This document shows positions 24,595 through 33,610 of a stretch of DNA of 54,319 bases, piece after piece. A program made the position numbers and the translations under genes. Source of the stretch: Erysipelotrichaceae bacterium (lineage in GTDB: Bacteria; Bacillota_I; Bacilli_A; Erysipelotrichales; Erysipelotrichaceae); contig JAFYHQ010000045.1 in NCBI GenBank assembly GCA_017539105.1, forward strand, positions 1-54,319, read 5' to 3'. The notes beneath the pieces are model-generated. The model worked only from the letters and a program-made list of their open reading frames with translations, had not been told where the DNA came from and made no database searches. Within the stretch, counting starts at the first letter, position 1. Each line of letters opens with the position of its first letter.

Positions 24595-26376
24595 ATGAAA
24601 AAAACGACGATCAAAGATTATTACCTGAAATACGCATGGCTGTTCGTGATCGGTTCGATCGCCAACATCATCGTGGATATCACTCAGACCACAGTGCCTG
24701 AGTTTTTGGGTGATATCGTTTCGGTCGTTTCCTCGAAATCGGCTACGGTTTATGCCGATATCATGCCGATCATCCAGAAGATCCTGATTGCTTCGGCAAT
24801 CCTGTTTGTGGGCAGAATGGTCCTGCGTTTTGCGATCTTTTCCGCATCCCATCGGATCGAAGCATCGATACGGCATGACATGTTCCTGAAAGCGGAACGC
24901 CTTTCCCAGCGCTACTACCATGAAAACAAGATCGGCACCATCATGTCCTGGTTCTCCACGGACATGGAAGCGATCGAAGAATTCACGGGCTGGGGTACGG
25001 TCATGATCGTCGATGCGCTGTTCCTGTCGGTCGTATCCATCTACAAAATGTTGAAGATGGATCTGGTCCTGACGGTCATTGCGGTCATTCCTTTGATCGC
25101 GCTGATCCTTTGGGGAAACAAAGTCGAAAAAGTCATGTCCGATAAATGGGATGAAAGGCAGCAGCAGTTTGACAAGCTCTATGACTTTACACAGGAGACC
25201 TTTGCGGGTATCCGCGTCATCAAGGCATTCGTCAAGGAAGTGCAGGAACTGAAAGCTTTCTCCAAAGTCGCAAAAGAAAACAGCGACAAGAACCTGGAGT
25301 TCGCGCATCTGTCGATCACGTTCGATGTCTATATCGAACTGATCATCGGTGTCGCCATATCCTTGCTGATGGGCGTCGGTTCCTACTTCGTATACCGCAC
25401 GGCAATCGGCGATCCGTTCATGCTCCTGAGCCATCAGGTCAATCTGACCCCGGGCATGCTGATCACGTTCATCGGTTACGCTGATACGCTGATCTGGCCG
25501 ATGATCGCCATGGGACAGATCCTGCAGATGTATTCGCGATTCCGCACCTCGGCAGAGCGTATCTATTCCTTCCTGGATGAAGAAGAAGAGATCCACAATA
25601 TCGAAAATCCTGTCATCCTTGAAGACTGCAAAGGCAAGATCACATTCAACGACTTCAGTTTCGCTTATCCGGATGGAAACGAACATTCCTTAAGCAACGT
25701 TTCTTTTGAGATACAGCCGGGAGAAATGGTTGGCGTGGTCGGCAAGATCGGTTCCGGAAAAACGACTTTAGTCAATTCATTACTGAGGTTGTACAACATC
25801 GAACGGGGCAAGATCTTTATCGATGATGTCGATCTGATGGATCTGGAAATCCGCAACCTGCGCGAGCAGATCGCATATGTGCCGCAGGACAATTTCCTGT
25901 TCTCCGACAATATCAAGAACAACATCTCTTTTGCCAAAAACAAAGCCGGGATGGATGAAGTCAAGGAAGCTGCCAAATTCGCGGATGTCGATGAGAATAT
26001 CACATCATTTGCGAAAGGCTATGAGACCGTCACAGGCGAACGGGGCGTGACTCTATCAGGCGGTCAGAAACAGCGTATTGCGATTGCCAGAGCTTATCTC
26101 AAGAATGCCCCGATCATGATCATGGACGACTCGGTTTCCGCTGTCGATATGAAAACCGAAGAAACCATCCTGAGCAACATCAATGAAAAACGCAAAGGCA
26201 AGACGACGATCATCATCGCTTCCCGTGTCTCTACGGTCGCGCATATGGACAAGATCCTGGTACTGAACGAGGGCAGAGTCGAAGCGTTCGATACGCCGAA
26301 ATGCCTTCAGAAGATATCGCCGACTTATAAGAAGATGGTCTACCTGCAGAAACTAGAGAGTGAAATCAATGAATGA
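24595..26376 (+). CDS. ABC exporter half-transporter, degenerate-site subunit (pair 1)
   Basis: 593 residues: six-helix exporter transmembrane domain (about 1-330), then a nucleotide-binding domain. Walker A is GKIGSGKTT and the signature is LSGGQKQR. Walker B reads IMIMDDS, so the catalytic Glu is Asp, and the H-loop is ASRVST instead of AHRLST. This is the non-hydrolysing half of a heterodimer, as in BmrC/TM287-type exporters, and its partner is the next gene. The substrate (drug, lipid or peptide) is unknown. A strong promoter and a GNRA hairpin precede it. Confidence 0.9.
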   Translation: MKKTTIKDYYLKYAWLFVIGSIANIIVDITQTTVPEFLGDIVSVVSSKSATVYADIMPIIQKILIASAILFVGRMVLRFAIFSASHRIEASIRHDMFLKAERLSQRYYHENKIGTIMSWFSTDMEAIEEFTGWGTVMIVDALFLSVVSIYKMLKMDLVLTVIAVIPLIALILWGNKVEKVMSDKWDERQQQFDKLYDFTQETFAGIRVIKAFVKEVQELKAFSKVAKENSDKNLEFAHLSITFDVYIELIIGVAISLLMGVGSYFVYRTAIGDPFMLLSHQVNLTPGMLITFIGYADTLIWPMIAMGQILQMYSRFRTSAERIYSFLDEEEEIHNIENPVILEDCKGKITFNDFSFAYPDGNEHSLSNVSFEIQPGEMVGVVGKIGSGKTTLVNSLLRLYNIERGKIFIDDVDLMDLEIRNLREQIAYVPQDNFLFSDNIKNNISFAKNKAGMDEVKEAAKFADVDENITSFAKGYETVTGERGVTLSGGQKQRIAIARAYLKNAPIMIMDDSVSAVDMKTEETILSNINEKRKGKTTIIIASRVSTVAHMDKILVLNEGRVEAFDTPKCLQKISPTYKKMVYLQKLESEINE

Positions 26377-28129
26377 TGAACTGGAACAATTAAAAGGTGA
26401 TAAGAAATTACCCTTAAGAGTCATTATAGGAAGGACGCTTAAGTATATCAGGACAGAATGGAAGAGTTTCATCTTTTCTCTGTTTTTGATTGCCTTGAAC
26501 GTACTGCTGGATACGGTCTCGCCTCTGTTTACCAGTAAGATCACGGATGAATTGGTCGTTGAAAACATCAACATCAAACTGATCCTTTCCCTGGTCATCC
26601 TGTCATTCCTGATCACCCTGATCAACCAGGTCTTCCTTTATCTGGAATCTACCATTCTGCAAAGATGCGGACAGAGAATCATCTACCGTCTGCGTAACGA
26701 GATCTTCGAGCACATCGAAAACATGTCCCTGAATCAGTTCAACGAGATGCCGGTCGGTTCCCTGGTCACCCGGGTCACTTCCTATACCGCATCCATGTCC
26801 GACCTGTTCACGGGCGTATTCGTGCGTATCCTGCGCGATATGACGACCATCGTCGGCGTCTATATCATCATGATCTATATTTCGCCATCCCTGTCATTTG
26901 CGCTGTTTGGCGTAGTTCTCGTCGTGTTTGGCGTATCCTTTGTCTTCTCGAAATATGTCAAGGCCGTTTTCCGTAAGGAACGTGCCTGCATCTCCGATAT
27001 GAACAGTTTCCTGTCTGAAAATCTGGCAGGCATGAAACTGACCCAGGTCTTCAATCAGGAAGAGACAAAAGATGAACAGTTCATGGAAAAGAATGAAGCG
27101 ATGCGCAAGGAACGCTTCAATGTGATCAAGGCCTTCGGCATCTACCGTCCGTTGATTTCCATGATCTATAACGCGTCGATCGCTTTATGTTTCGTCCTGG
27201 GCGTCCGTTACCATCTGACCGCAGGCGAGATCGTCGCGTTCTATCTGTATCTTTCGAAATTCTTTATGCCGGTACAGAATCTGGCAGACCAGCTGAACTC
27301 CCTGCAGAGAGCGTTTACCGCATCCGAAAGAGTCTACAACCTGCTGGATGTCAAACCGGACGTACTGGATAAGGAAGACGCGATCGAAATCGATCACTTC
27401 GAAGGCAAGATCGAATTCAGACACGTCTGGTTCGCCTATACCGAAGAAAACTGGATCCTCAAAGATGTCTCCTTCACGATCAACCCGAAAGAGACCTGTG
27501 CGTTCGTCGGCGCAACCGGCGCAGGCAAGACCACGATCCTTTCACTGATCGTACGCAACTACGAAGTACAGAAAGGCGAGATCCTGATCGATGGCATCAA
27601 TATCAATGACATCAAGATTTCTTCTTTGCGAAGAGCCATCGGACAGATGCTGCAGGACGTGTTCCTGTTCTCCGGAACCATACGGGATAATGTGACGTTG
27701 CATGATGAATCCTTTACGGATGAAGAAGTCAGGGAAGCCTGCGTTTATGTCAATGCGGACAGTTTCATCGACCGTCTGCCGAAAGGTGTCGATGAAGAAC
27801 TGATCGAGAAAGGCGAAAACCTCTCTCAGGGTCAGAGACAGCTGTTATCCTTTGCCAGAACGATCATCCATAAGCCGCAGATCCTGATCCTCGATGAAGC
27901 GACCGCCAATATCGATACCGAAACGGAAGTCCTGATCCAGCAGTCCCTGGAGAAGATGAAGAGTATCGGAACGATGCTGGTAGTGGCCCACCGTCTTTCC
28001 ACCATCCAGCATGCCGATCAGATCGTTGTGCTGCAGAACGGAGAAGTCATCGAAACAGGAACCCATCAGCAATTGTTGAAGCACAAAGGCTATTACTATA
28101 AACTGTATCAGCTGCAGTTCGATAACTGA
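26369..28129 (+). CDS. ABC exporter half-transporter, catalytic-site subunit (pair 1)
   Basis: 586 residues from ATG 26369, overlapping the first subunit by 8 bases; a GTG at 26360 is in frame but less well spaced from GAGAG. Six-helix transmembrane domain plus ATPase. Walker A GATGAGKTT, Walker B ILILDEA with the catalytic Glu, and H-loop AHRLST are canonical. The signature is LSQGQRQL, the altered form expected in the partner of a degenerate subunit. So one composite ATP site of the dimer is consensus and the other is not. Exporter; substrate unknown. Confidence 0.9.
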   Translation: MNDELEQLKGDKKLPLRVIIGRTLKYIRTEWKSFIFSLFLIALNVLLDTVSPLFTSKITDELVVENINIKLILSLVILSFLITLINQVFLYLESTILQRCGQRIIYRLRNEIFEHIENMSLNQFNEMPVGSLVTRVTSYTASMSDLFTGVFVRILRDMTTIVGVYIIMIYISPSLSFALFGVVLVVFGVSFVFSKYVKAVFRKERACISDMNSFLSENLAGMKLTQVFNQEETKDEQFMEKNEAMRKERFNVIKAFGIYRPLISMIYNASIALCFVLGVRYHLTAGEIVAFYLYLSKFFMPVQNLADQLNSLQRAFTASERVYNLLDVKPDVLDKEDAIEIDHFEGKIEFRHVWFAYTEENWILKDVSFTINPKETCAFVGATGAGKTTILSLIVRNYEVQKGEILIDGININDIKISSLRRAIGQMLQDVFLFSGTIRDNVTLHDESFTDEEVREACVYVNADSFIDRLPKGVDEELIEKGENLSQGQRQLLSFARTIIHKPQILILDEATANIDTETEVLIQQSLEKMKSIGTMLVVAHRLSTIQHADQIVVLQNGEVIETGTHQQLLKHKGYYYKLYQLQFDN

Positions 28130-28130
28130 G

Positions 28131-28826
28131 ATGGATATCTATATCAGAAACAAAGAAGACCTGATCAGAGCAGTCAAAGAAAACGGGATCATCCCGTTTT
28201 TTGCGAATGATATCAAGGGTTTTTCTTTGGAAGAAAACTGCGATCCGAAAGTGTAGTGCGGTTCCGAGGAAGGATTATGGGAATGGAAGGGTCCGGTCAT
28301 ACAGGAGACACGTTGCGCCTATGGCAAGTTCTTCCGCAACAAAGCAGCCTATGTATCCAAAGAATGGTTCTATGACCTGGCAAACTACCGAAGGGATGGC
28401 TATGATTTTGAGGCAGCCTTCAACGACGGATTAATCACTTACAATGAACAGTATCTTTATGAACTGATCTCTTCCAGGCCATCGATGCTGTCGAAAACGG
28501 CGAAAGCCTTGGGCGGTTATGTGAAGACCCATGAGAAAGGCAAAGACGCCTGGATCCCCCGCAAAGGCTTCGATACCACGATCAATAAGCTGATGATGAA
28601 AGGCTATATCATTATCATCGATTTCGATTATGAAACGGATAAGAATGGAGAATTCTATGGCTGGGGCATTTCCCGTTATGCCACACCGGAGTCTTTTTAT
28701 GGAGAGAGTTTCGCCGAGCACTGCTACAAGCGCAGCCCCGAGGAATCTTATGAAAGACTGCTGAAACAGTTAAGAAAACTCAATCCCAAAGCAGACGAAG
28801 AAAAACTGATCCGCTTTCTGGGATAG
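28131..28826 (+). pseudogene. AlkZ-related protein gene interrupted by an in-frame TAG
   Basis: One frame runs from ATG 28131 to TAG 28824-28826 with a single internal TAG at 28254-28256 (codon 42). Both sides read as one protein: IIPFFANDIKGFSLEEN...DPKV, stop, CGSEEGLWEWKGPVI, then KTAKALGGY and GWGISRYATPESFYG. I recall this as the family named AlkZ-related in gut anaerobes, possibly nucleic-acid binding (winged-helix DNA glycosylase-like). TAG is one change from TGG, and Trp would suit the aromatic context. The rest shows no frameshift or decay, so the stop is recent, a base-call error, or read through. The ATG follows the ABC stop by 1 base. Confidence 0.7.
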
Positions 28827-28838
28827 ATAGGAGATTTT

Positions 28839-29549
28839 ATGAAAAACATCGTTGTCGATATCCACACCCATACCATCGCTTCCGGCCATGCCTATGGGAC
28901 GATCCGGGAAAACGCTCTGGCCGCGCAAGAAAAAGGACTGCTTGGTCTGGGCATCAGCGACCATGCTCCAGGCATTCCCAATGTCGCCAAGCCGAATCAT
29001 TTCAGCAATCTGCGGGCGGTTCCCCGCCAGCTTTATGGCGTAAACATTTATTACGGCGTTGAAAACAATGTCCTCAACGACGGAACGATGACACTTCCGG
29101 AAAACATCCTGGAACGTCTGGACTACAATATCGTCGGCATCCATGGCTTGTGCTATGAAGACCAGGGGATGGACAGGAATACGGACAACCTGATTACATG
29201 CATGAAACATCCCAAGACCTTCTTCATCTCACATCCGGATGACGGAGGATTCCCGCTTGACTATGAAAGACTCGTTCTGGCGGCAAAAGAATATGGCGTC
29301 GCCCTGGAACTGAATGACGCCCATATCCGCAATCCCCGGATGAAAAACACCCTGGAAAATGTCCGTACGTATCTGGAACTGTGCATGAAGCATCATGCGA
29401 ATATCTTTGTCGGATCGGATGCGCACGATCCAAGCAGAGTGGGATGTTTCGATTCCGCGATAGCCTTGCTGGAAGAGATGGGATTCGATGAAGATCTCAT
29501 CATCAACAATTCTTTAGACAAATTCGAAGAATTCATCCATTTCAAGTGA
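28839..29549 (+). CDS. PHP-domain phosphatase (YcdX-like)
   Basis: 236 residues. Metal ligands of the PHP domain are visible in order: DIHTHTIASGHAY (H-x-H), SDHAPG, YGVENNV, IVGIHG, ISHPDDG, and VGSDAHD near the C-terminus. The closest group is YcdX-type phosphatase with a trinuclear metal centre and a role in phosphoester hydrolysis; the physiological substrate is not established. AGGAG precedes ATG 28839. It is co-oriented with the aldo/keto reductase 4 bases downstream. Confidence 0.9.
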   Translation: MKNIVVDIHTHTIASGHAYGTIRENALAAQEKGLLGLGISDHAPGIPNVAKPNHFSNLRAVPRQLYGVNIYYGVENNVLNDGTMTLPENILERLDYNIVGIHGLCYEDQGMDRNTDNLITCMKHPKTFFISHPDDGGFPLDYERLVLAAKEYGVALELNDAHIRNPRMKNTLENVRTYLELCMKHHANIFVGSDAHDPSRVGCFDSAIALLEEMGFDEDLIINNSLDKFEEFIHFK

Positions 29550-29553
29550 ACCT

Positions 29554-30534
29554 ATGAAAACGATCGAAGAACTGACCGGTACCAAAAAGAAACTCAGCAA
29601 GATCTTCCTGGGAACAGGATCTTTTGGCGGTTCGACACCGGTAGAGAAAGCCCGAATCGTACTGGATGCCTACTATGAAAAAGGCGGAAGAATGATCGAT
29701 ACGGCTGTGGTATACTGCGACTGGTATGCGGGAGAACGGTCCAAGTCGGAGAAACTTCTGGGCGAATGGATGGATGCAAACGGCATCCGGGAAGAACTGT
29801 TCATCCACGCAAAAGGCTGTCATATCGGTTATGATGCCGATGGCAGGCCATTCACAAGACCGCGGCTGAAAGCACAGGATATCAAAGAAGATATCCTGAA
29901 ATCTCTGAAAAACCTGAAAACCGATTATCTGGATGTCTTTACGTTGCACATGGATGATCCGGATACCCCCGTGAACGAAATCATCGATACGCTACAGGAA
30001 GAAAAACAGGCAGGCAGGATCCTGGCTTATGGCTGTTCCAACTGGACGACGGAACGGATCATGGAAGCGGAAAACTATGCGAAAGAAAGCGGAAAAGACG
30101 GTTTCATTCTGAATCAGGTCGGCTGGTCATTGAACAGCCATGATCCTGGCGCGGATCATGAACATCTTTACATGGATGAAGCCATGTATCAATACCACAA
30201 ACAAAGCAGGCTCCCGGTCATGGCATATACGGCCAGCGGCAAGGGCTACTTCCAGAAACGCGCGGAAGGAAGAGAAATTCCCGAGAAGTACAGGGATCTC
30301 TACAACGTCAAAGAAAACGACATCATCCTGAAAGCGCTCATGGAAATGGCAAAGGAAGAGAACGTTTCCGTCAATGAGCTTGTGCTGTATTATCTTTTGC
30401 TGGATCACGGTTTCCAGGTCAAGCCGATCATCAGCTGCCGGAATACGGATCAGCTGGAGGATGCGATGAAAGCGGAGCAGATAGAGATCTCTGACAGAAA
30501 CAAAGAGATCCTGATGAATCTGAAGAAATTCTGA
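29554..30534 (+). CDS. Aldo/keto reductase
   Basis: 326 residues, TIM-barrel. GRMIDTAVVYCDWYAGERSK carries the catalytic Asp and Tyr; the Lys position is HAKGC, and LHMDDPD replaces the more common L-H-x-x-D. The NAD(P)H-binding end is VKPIISCRNTDQLEDAM, close to the usual IPG.S..QL. The family reduces sugar or steroid aldehydes and ketones with NADPH. CDW-A-E-S insertions after the Tyr suggest a sugar-dehydrogenase-like branch (inference). It ends at a terminator shared with the cyclophilin gene. Confidence 0.88.
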   Translation: MKTIEELTGTKKKLSKIFLGTGSFGGSTPVEKARIVLDAYYEKGGRMIDTAVVYCDWYAGERSKSEKLLGEWMDANGIREELFIHAKGCHIGYDADGRPFTRPRLKAQDIKEDILKSLKNLKTDYLDVFTLHMDDPDTPVNEIIDTLQEEKQAGRILAYGCSNWTTERIMEAENYAKESGKDGFILNQVGWSLNSHDPGADHEHLYMDEAMYQYHKQSRLPVMAYTASGKGYFQKRAEGREIPEKYRDLYNVKENDIILKALMEMAKEENVSVNELVLYYLLLDHGFQVKPIISCRNTDQLEDAMKAEQIEISDRNKEILMNLKKF

Positions 30535-30538
30535 AAAC

Positions 30539-30565
30539 AAAAAGAAGTCCAATGGACTTCTTTTT
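30539..30565. terminator. Bidirectional terminator between aldo/keto reductase and cyclophilin genes
   Basis: AAAAAGAAGTCC (30539-30550), loop AAT, GGACTTCTTTTT (30554-30565). A-rich and T-rich flanks serve both strands. Confidence 0.88.
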
Positions 30566-30587
30566 TGCAGATTATCAGAAGACTGTT

Positions 30588-31070
30588 CTACAGGATCTCG
30601 ATCGTCCGGATTCTCTGATCCTGCAAAGGCTTATCCATGAAATCTGTAGGAACAGCAGCGATCTCATCGACCGTATCCATGCCCTTGATGACCTTGCCGA
30701 ACGCAGCATACTGGCCATCCAGATGCGGCGCATCCTGATGCATGATAAAGAACTGCGAAGAAGCGGAATCCGGATCCATCGTTCTTGCCATCGACAGAAC
30801 GCCGCGCTCATGTTTCAGATCGTTGATGAAACCATTCGCTTCGAATTCTCCGACGATTTTCTCCTTGGAACCGGATCTTCCTGTCCCTGTCGGATCTCCT
30901 CCCTGGATCATGAAACCTTTGATGACCCGATGAAAGATGATCCCGTCATAAAAATGTTCCTTTACCAGTTTCAAGAAATTCTCGACTGTCTTCGGTGCCG
31001 TTTCCGGATACAGTTCGACAACGATTTCTTTCCCGTTCTCCATGATGATTTTTATTTTCGTATTTTCCAT
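30588..31070 (-). CDS. Cyclophilin-type peptidyl-prolyl cis-trans isomerase
   Basis: 160 residues from ATG 31070 (AGAGGG upstream on the minus strand; an in-frame ATG at 31088 lies in the promoter and is unlikely). Cyclophilin signatures: FHRVIKGFMIQGGDPTG with the catalytic Arg and Gln, GVLSMART, SQFFIMH and LDGQYAAFGKV. It accelerates proline isomerisation in protein folding. There is no signal peptide, so it is cytoplasmic. The gene is transcribed away from gdhA from a back-to-back promoter. Confidence 0.93.
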   Translation of the reverse strand: MENTKIKIIMENGKEIVVELYPETAPKTVENFLKLVKEHFYDGIIFHRVIKGFMIQGGDPTGTGRSGSKEKIVGEFEANGFINDLKHERGVLSMARTMDPDSASSQFFIMHQDAPHLDGQYAAFGKVIKGMDTVDEIAAVPTDFMDKPLQDQRIRTIEIL

Positions 31071-31090
31071 AAGTTTTTCCCTCTTCATTC

Positions 31091-31110
31091 ATTCTAACAT
31101 TTGTTATAAT
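31091..31110. promoter_or_regulatory. Back-to-back extended -10 boxes for cyclophilin (-) and gdhA (+)
   Basis: Plus strand TGTTATAAT at 31102-31110. Minus strand TGTTAGAAT at 31099-31091. Two bases separate them and the 20-base block is a near-perfect palindrome. Neither has a clear -35. The two promoters overlap completely, so RNA polymerase can probably occupy only one at a time. Confidence 0.65.
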
Positions 31111-31139
31111 GAAACTATAAGAATAAGAAGGACAGCATA

Positions 31140-32486
31140 ATGAATGAATATGTAGAAGAAGTAATAAACAACGCCCGAACCAAGTACAGCAATCAGCCTG
31201 AATTTGTGCAGTCGGTGCAGGAAGTTTTAAGTTCGATCTCTCCTGTGATCGATGCCCATCCGGAATATCGCAAGGTCGATCTTCTGAACCGGATCATCGA
31301 ACCGGAGAGATTATTTAAATTCAGGGTCGTCTGGACCGATGACAACGGTCAGGCACATACCAATGTGGGTTACCGCTGCCAGTTCAATGGCGCGATCGGA
31401 CCATACAAAGGCGGTCTCAGATTCCAGAAGAATGTCAATGAAAGCATCATCAAATTCCTGGGTTTCGAACAGACGTTCAAGAACAGTCTGACCGGATTGC
31501 CGATCGGCGGAGGCAAGGGCGGAGCGGACTTTGATCCGACGGGAAAGTCGGATGCGGAAATGATGCGTTTCTGCCAGAGTTATATGACAGCTCTCTATCG
31601 CTATATCGGACCGGACATCGATGTTCCGGCAGGCGATATGGGTGTCGGCGGAAGAGAGATCGGCTATCTGTTCGGTCAGTACAGGCGTCTGAAGGGCGTC
31701 TGGGAGAATGGCGTCCTGACCGGCAAGGGTCTTACTTATGGCGGTTCCCTGATCCGTCCGGAAGCGACAGGCTATGGCGCGATCTACTATCTCAATGAAG
31801 TCTTGAGACAGCAGGGCGATACGATCCGCGGCAAGAGAATTGCGGTCACCGGTTTCGGCAATGTCGCCTGGGGTGTCATGAAGAAAGCCAGCCAGCTTGG
31901 CGCGAAGGTTACCTATATGTCTTCACCGACCTGTTACATCCATGATGAAGAGGGAATCAATACCGATGAGAAACTGGATTATGTCCTGGATCTGCGTAGA
32001 AGAAACCAGGTCGATCTGACGGAATATGCCGAGAAATTCGGATGTGAAGTCCATCAGGGCAAATTCTGGGGTGTCAAGGATGTGGATATCTATATGCCTT
32101 GTGCGACACAGAATGAAGTCGGCATAGAAGAAGCCAAGAAGATCGTGGATGCGGGAGTAAGATATTATATCGAAGTCTCGAATATGCCGACGACCAATGA
32201 AGCGATCAGCTATCTCAGACAGAATGGCGTTATCATCGCTCCTTCCAAGGCAGTCAATGCGGGCGGCGTCGGTGTCTCGGCACTGGAGATGTCGCAGAAC
32301 TCCGAGCGGTTGGTCTGGACCGAGGATGAAGTCGATCAGCGTCTTCAGCATATGATGGTCAATATCTATCGTTCTTCTCTGGAAGCGGCGCAGGAATATG
32401 GCTTGGGTTATGACCTGATTGCCGGAGCGAATATCGCAGGTTTCAAGAAAGTCGCGACCGCGATGTATGAACAGGGAATCTTCTGA
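31140..32486 (+). CDS. gdhA: NADP-type glutamate dehydrogenase
   Basis: 448 residues, the normal length of hexameric bacterial GDH. It interconverts 2-oxoglutarate plus ammonia and glutamate. Substrate-binding PIGGGKGGADFDP carries the active Lys, the catalytic Asp region is DVPAGDMGVGGREIGYLFG, and the Rossmann turn is VTGFGNVAWG. The sequence is of the NADP-dependent biosynthetic type, but cofactor choice is not certain from sequence. AAGGA precedes ATG 31140. The stop overlaps the peroxiredoxin start by 1 base (TGATG). Confidence 0.95.
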   Translation: MNEYVEEVINNARTKYSNQPEFVQSVQEVLSSISPVIDAHPEYRKVDLLNRIIEPERLFKFRVVWTDDNGQAHTNVGYRCQFNGAIGPYKGGLRFQKNVNESIIKFLGFEQTFKNSLTGLPIGGGKGGADFDPTGKSDAEMMRFCQSYMTALYRYIGPDIDVPAGDMGVGGREIGYLFGQYRRLKGVWENGVLTGKGLTYGGSLIRPEATGYGAIYYLNEVLRQQGDTIRGKRIAVTGFGNVAWGVMKKASQLGAKVTYMSSPTCYIHDEEGINTDEKLDYVLDLRRRNQVDLTEYAEKFGCEVHQGKFWGVKDVDIYMPCATQNEVGIEEAKKIVDAGVRYYIEVSNMPTTNEAISYLRQNGVIIAPSKAVNAGGVGVSALEMSQNSERLVWTEDEVDQRLQHMMVNIYRSSLEAAQEYGLGYDLIAGANIAGFKKVATAMYEQGIF

Positions 32487-32941
32487 TGCTGGAAATCGGA
32501 AAGAAAGCGCCTGATTTCACTTTGCCTGATCAGGATGGGAATCCTGTCTCTTTGAAGGATTATAAGGGACAGAAAGTCATTCTGTATTTCTATCCCAAGG
32601 ATATGACCAGCGGATGTACGAAACAGGCATGCAGCTTTGCGGAACTGTATCCGCAGTTTCGGGAAAAAGGCGCGGTCGTTCTTGGCGTCAGCAAGGATTC
32701 CGTGGCTTCCCATAAGAAGTTTGAAGAGAAATATGGCTTGCCATTCCGGCTGCTGTCAGATGAGAACGTGGAGGTCATCAAAGCCTATGGCGTCTGGCAG
32801 GAAAAAAGCAATTACGGCAAGAAATATATGGGGATCGTAAGAACGACTTACCTCATCGATGAAGAAGGGAAAGTACAGAAAGTCTTCACCAAAGTGAAAG
32901 CTGCCGACAATCCCGGAAAGATGCTGGAAGAGATCTCATAA
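32486..32941 (+). CDS. bcp: Peroxiredoxin, BCP/PrxQ type
   Basis: 151 residues. Thioredoxin fold with the peroxidatic Cys44 in YPKDMTSGCTKQAC and a resolving Cys49 five residues later, the atypical two-Cys pattern of BCP/PrxQ. It reduces peroxides with electrons from thioredoxin. Coupled to gdhA by a 1-base overlap, an uncommon partnership. A thioredoxin reductase is encoded 1.1 kb downstream, but no thioredoxin lies in the window. Confidence 0.93.
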   Translation: MLEIGKKAPDFTLPDQDGNPVSLKDYKGQKVILYFYPKDMTSGCTKQACSFAELYPQFREKGAVVLGVSKDSVASHKKFEEKYGLPFRLLSDENVEVIKAYGVWQEKSNYGKKYMGIVRTTYLIDEEGKVQKVFTKVKAADNPGKMLEEIS

Positions 32942-32947
32942 ACAACG

Positions 32948-32976
32948 AACTATCCGAAAGAATCGGATAGTTTTTT
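32948..32976 (+). terminator. Terminator of gdhA-bcp
   Basis: AACTATCCGA (32948-32957), loop AAGAA, TCGGATAGTT (32963-32972), T tail. Confidence 0.88.
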
Positions 32977-32998
32977 GATCTTCAACGATGCATATGGA

Positions 32999-33027
32999 TT
33001 GTTCCGGTCAGATGCTTTTGATACAAT
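32999..33027 (+). promoter_or_regulatory. Promoter of the gpx-ohrR-trxB operon
   Basis: -35 TTGTTC (32999-33004), 17-bp spacer, extended -10 TGATACAAT (33019-33027). Confidence 0.7.
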
Positions 33028-33042
33028 TAATTTGTATACAAA
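33022..33042. promoter_or_regulatory. OhrR operator overlapping the gpx -10 box
   Basis: TACAATTAATTTGTA (33022-33036) is an imperfect palindrome very close to the known Bacillus OhrR site TACAATTAAATTGTA. A second overlapping perfect palindrome, TTTGTATACAAA, occupies 33031-33042. Binding here would cover the -10 and start site. An OhrR-type repressor is encoded in the same operon. Confidence 0.75.
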
Positions 33043-33059
33043 ATAAATGGAGGTAGCAC

Positions 33060-33599
33060 ATGCATTTATATGAATTATCTGTCAAGAAACGGAACGGGGA
33101 AGATTACGATCTGTCCGCTTTAAAAGGAAAAGTACTGCTGATCGTAAATACGGCAACAGGCTGTGGTTTTACCCCGCAGTATGAAGGCCTGGAGAAACTC
33201 TATGAGAAATATCATGATCAGGGTTTCGAGATCCTGGACTTCCCATGCGATCAGTTCGGTCATCAGGCTCCGGGAACCGATGACGAGATCCACGCGTTCT
33301 GCACATCGAAATACAATACGACATTCGATCAGTTTGCCAAGATCGAAGTCAACGGAGAAAACGAAAGTCCGGTCTATACTTATCTGAAACAGCAGCAGCC
33401 GACAGAAGAAGTCATCGGCATCAAAAACAAGATGGCTATGGCAGCGATCGTCAAGATCAGCGCAACCTGTCAGAAAGAAGGAGATATCGTCTGGAATTTC
33501 ACAAAATTCCTTGTTGATAAAGAAGGAAACGTCACTGGCAGATACGATCCTACCCGTGATCCTCTGGATATCGAAGAAGAAATCGCTGCATTATTATAG
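33060..33599 (+). CDS. Glutathione peroxidase-family thiol peroxidase
   Basis: 179 residues. The peroxidatic residue is Cys35 in NTATGCGFTPQY, not selenocysteine. FPCDQFGHQAPG carries the conserved Gln, and VWNFTKFLVDKEG the Trp-Asn of the catalytic tetrad. Bacterial Cys-GPx enzymes mostly use thioredoxin, which fits the trxB in the same operon. It removes organic and lipid hydroperoxides. GGAGG precedes ATG 33060. Expression should rise when OhrR is oxidised and leaves the operator. Confidence 0.93.
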   Translation: MHLYELSVKKRNGEDYDLSALKGKVLLIVNTATGCGFTPQYEGLEKLYEKYHDQGFEILDFPCDQFGHQAPGTDDEIHAFCTSKYNTTFDQFAKIEVNGENESPVYTYLKQQQPTEEVIGIKNKMAMAAIVKISATCQKEGDIVWNFTKFLVDKEGNVTGRYDPTRDPLDIEEEIAALL

Positions 33600-33610
33600 G
33601 AGGCTATCAG

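Noticed and set aside
30552-31097. Open frame on + opposite the cyclophilin gene
   Set aside because: The minus strand encodes a full, motif-complete cyclophilin; the + frame starts inside a terminator hairpin.
33031-33042. TTTGTATACAAA as an independent operator for another regulator
   Set aside because: It overlaps the OhrR-type box, and tandem overlapping palindromes are usual for OhrR sites, so I count it as part of that operator.
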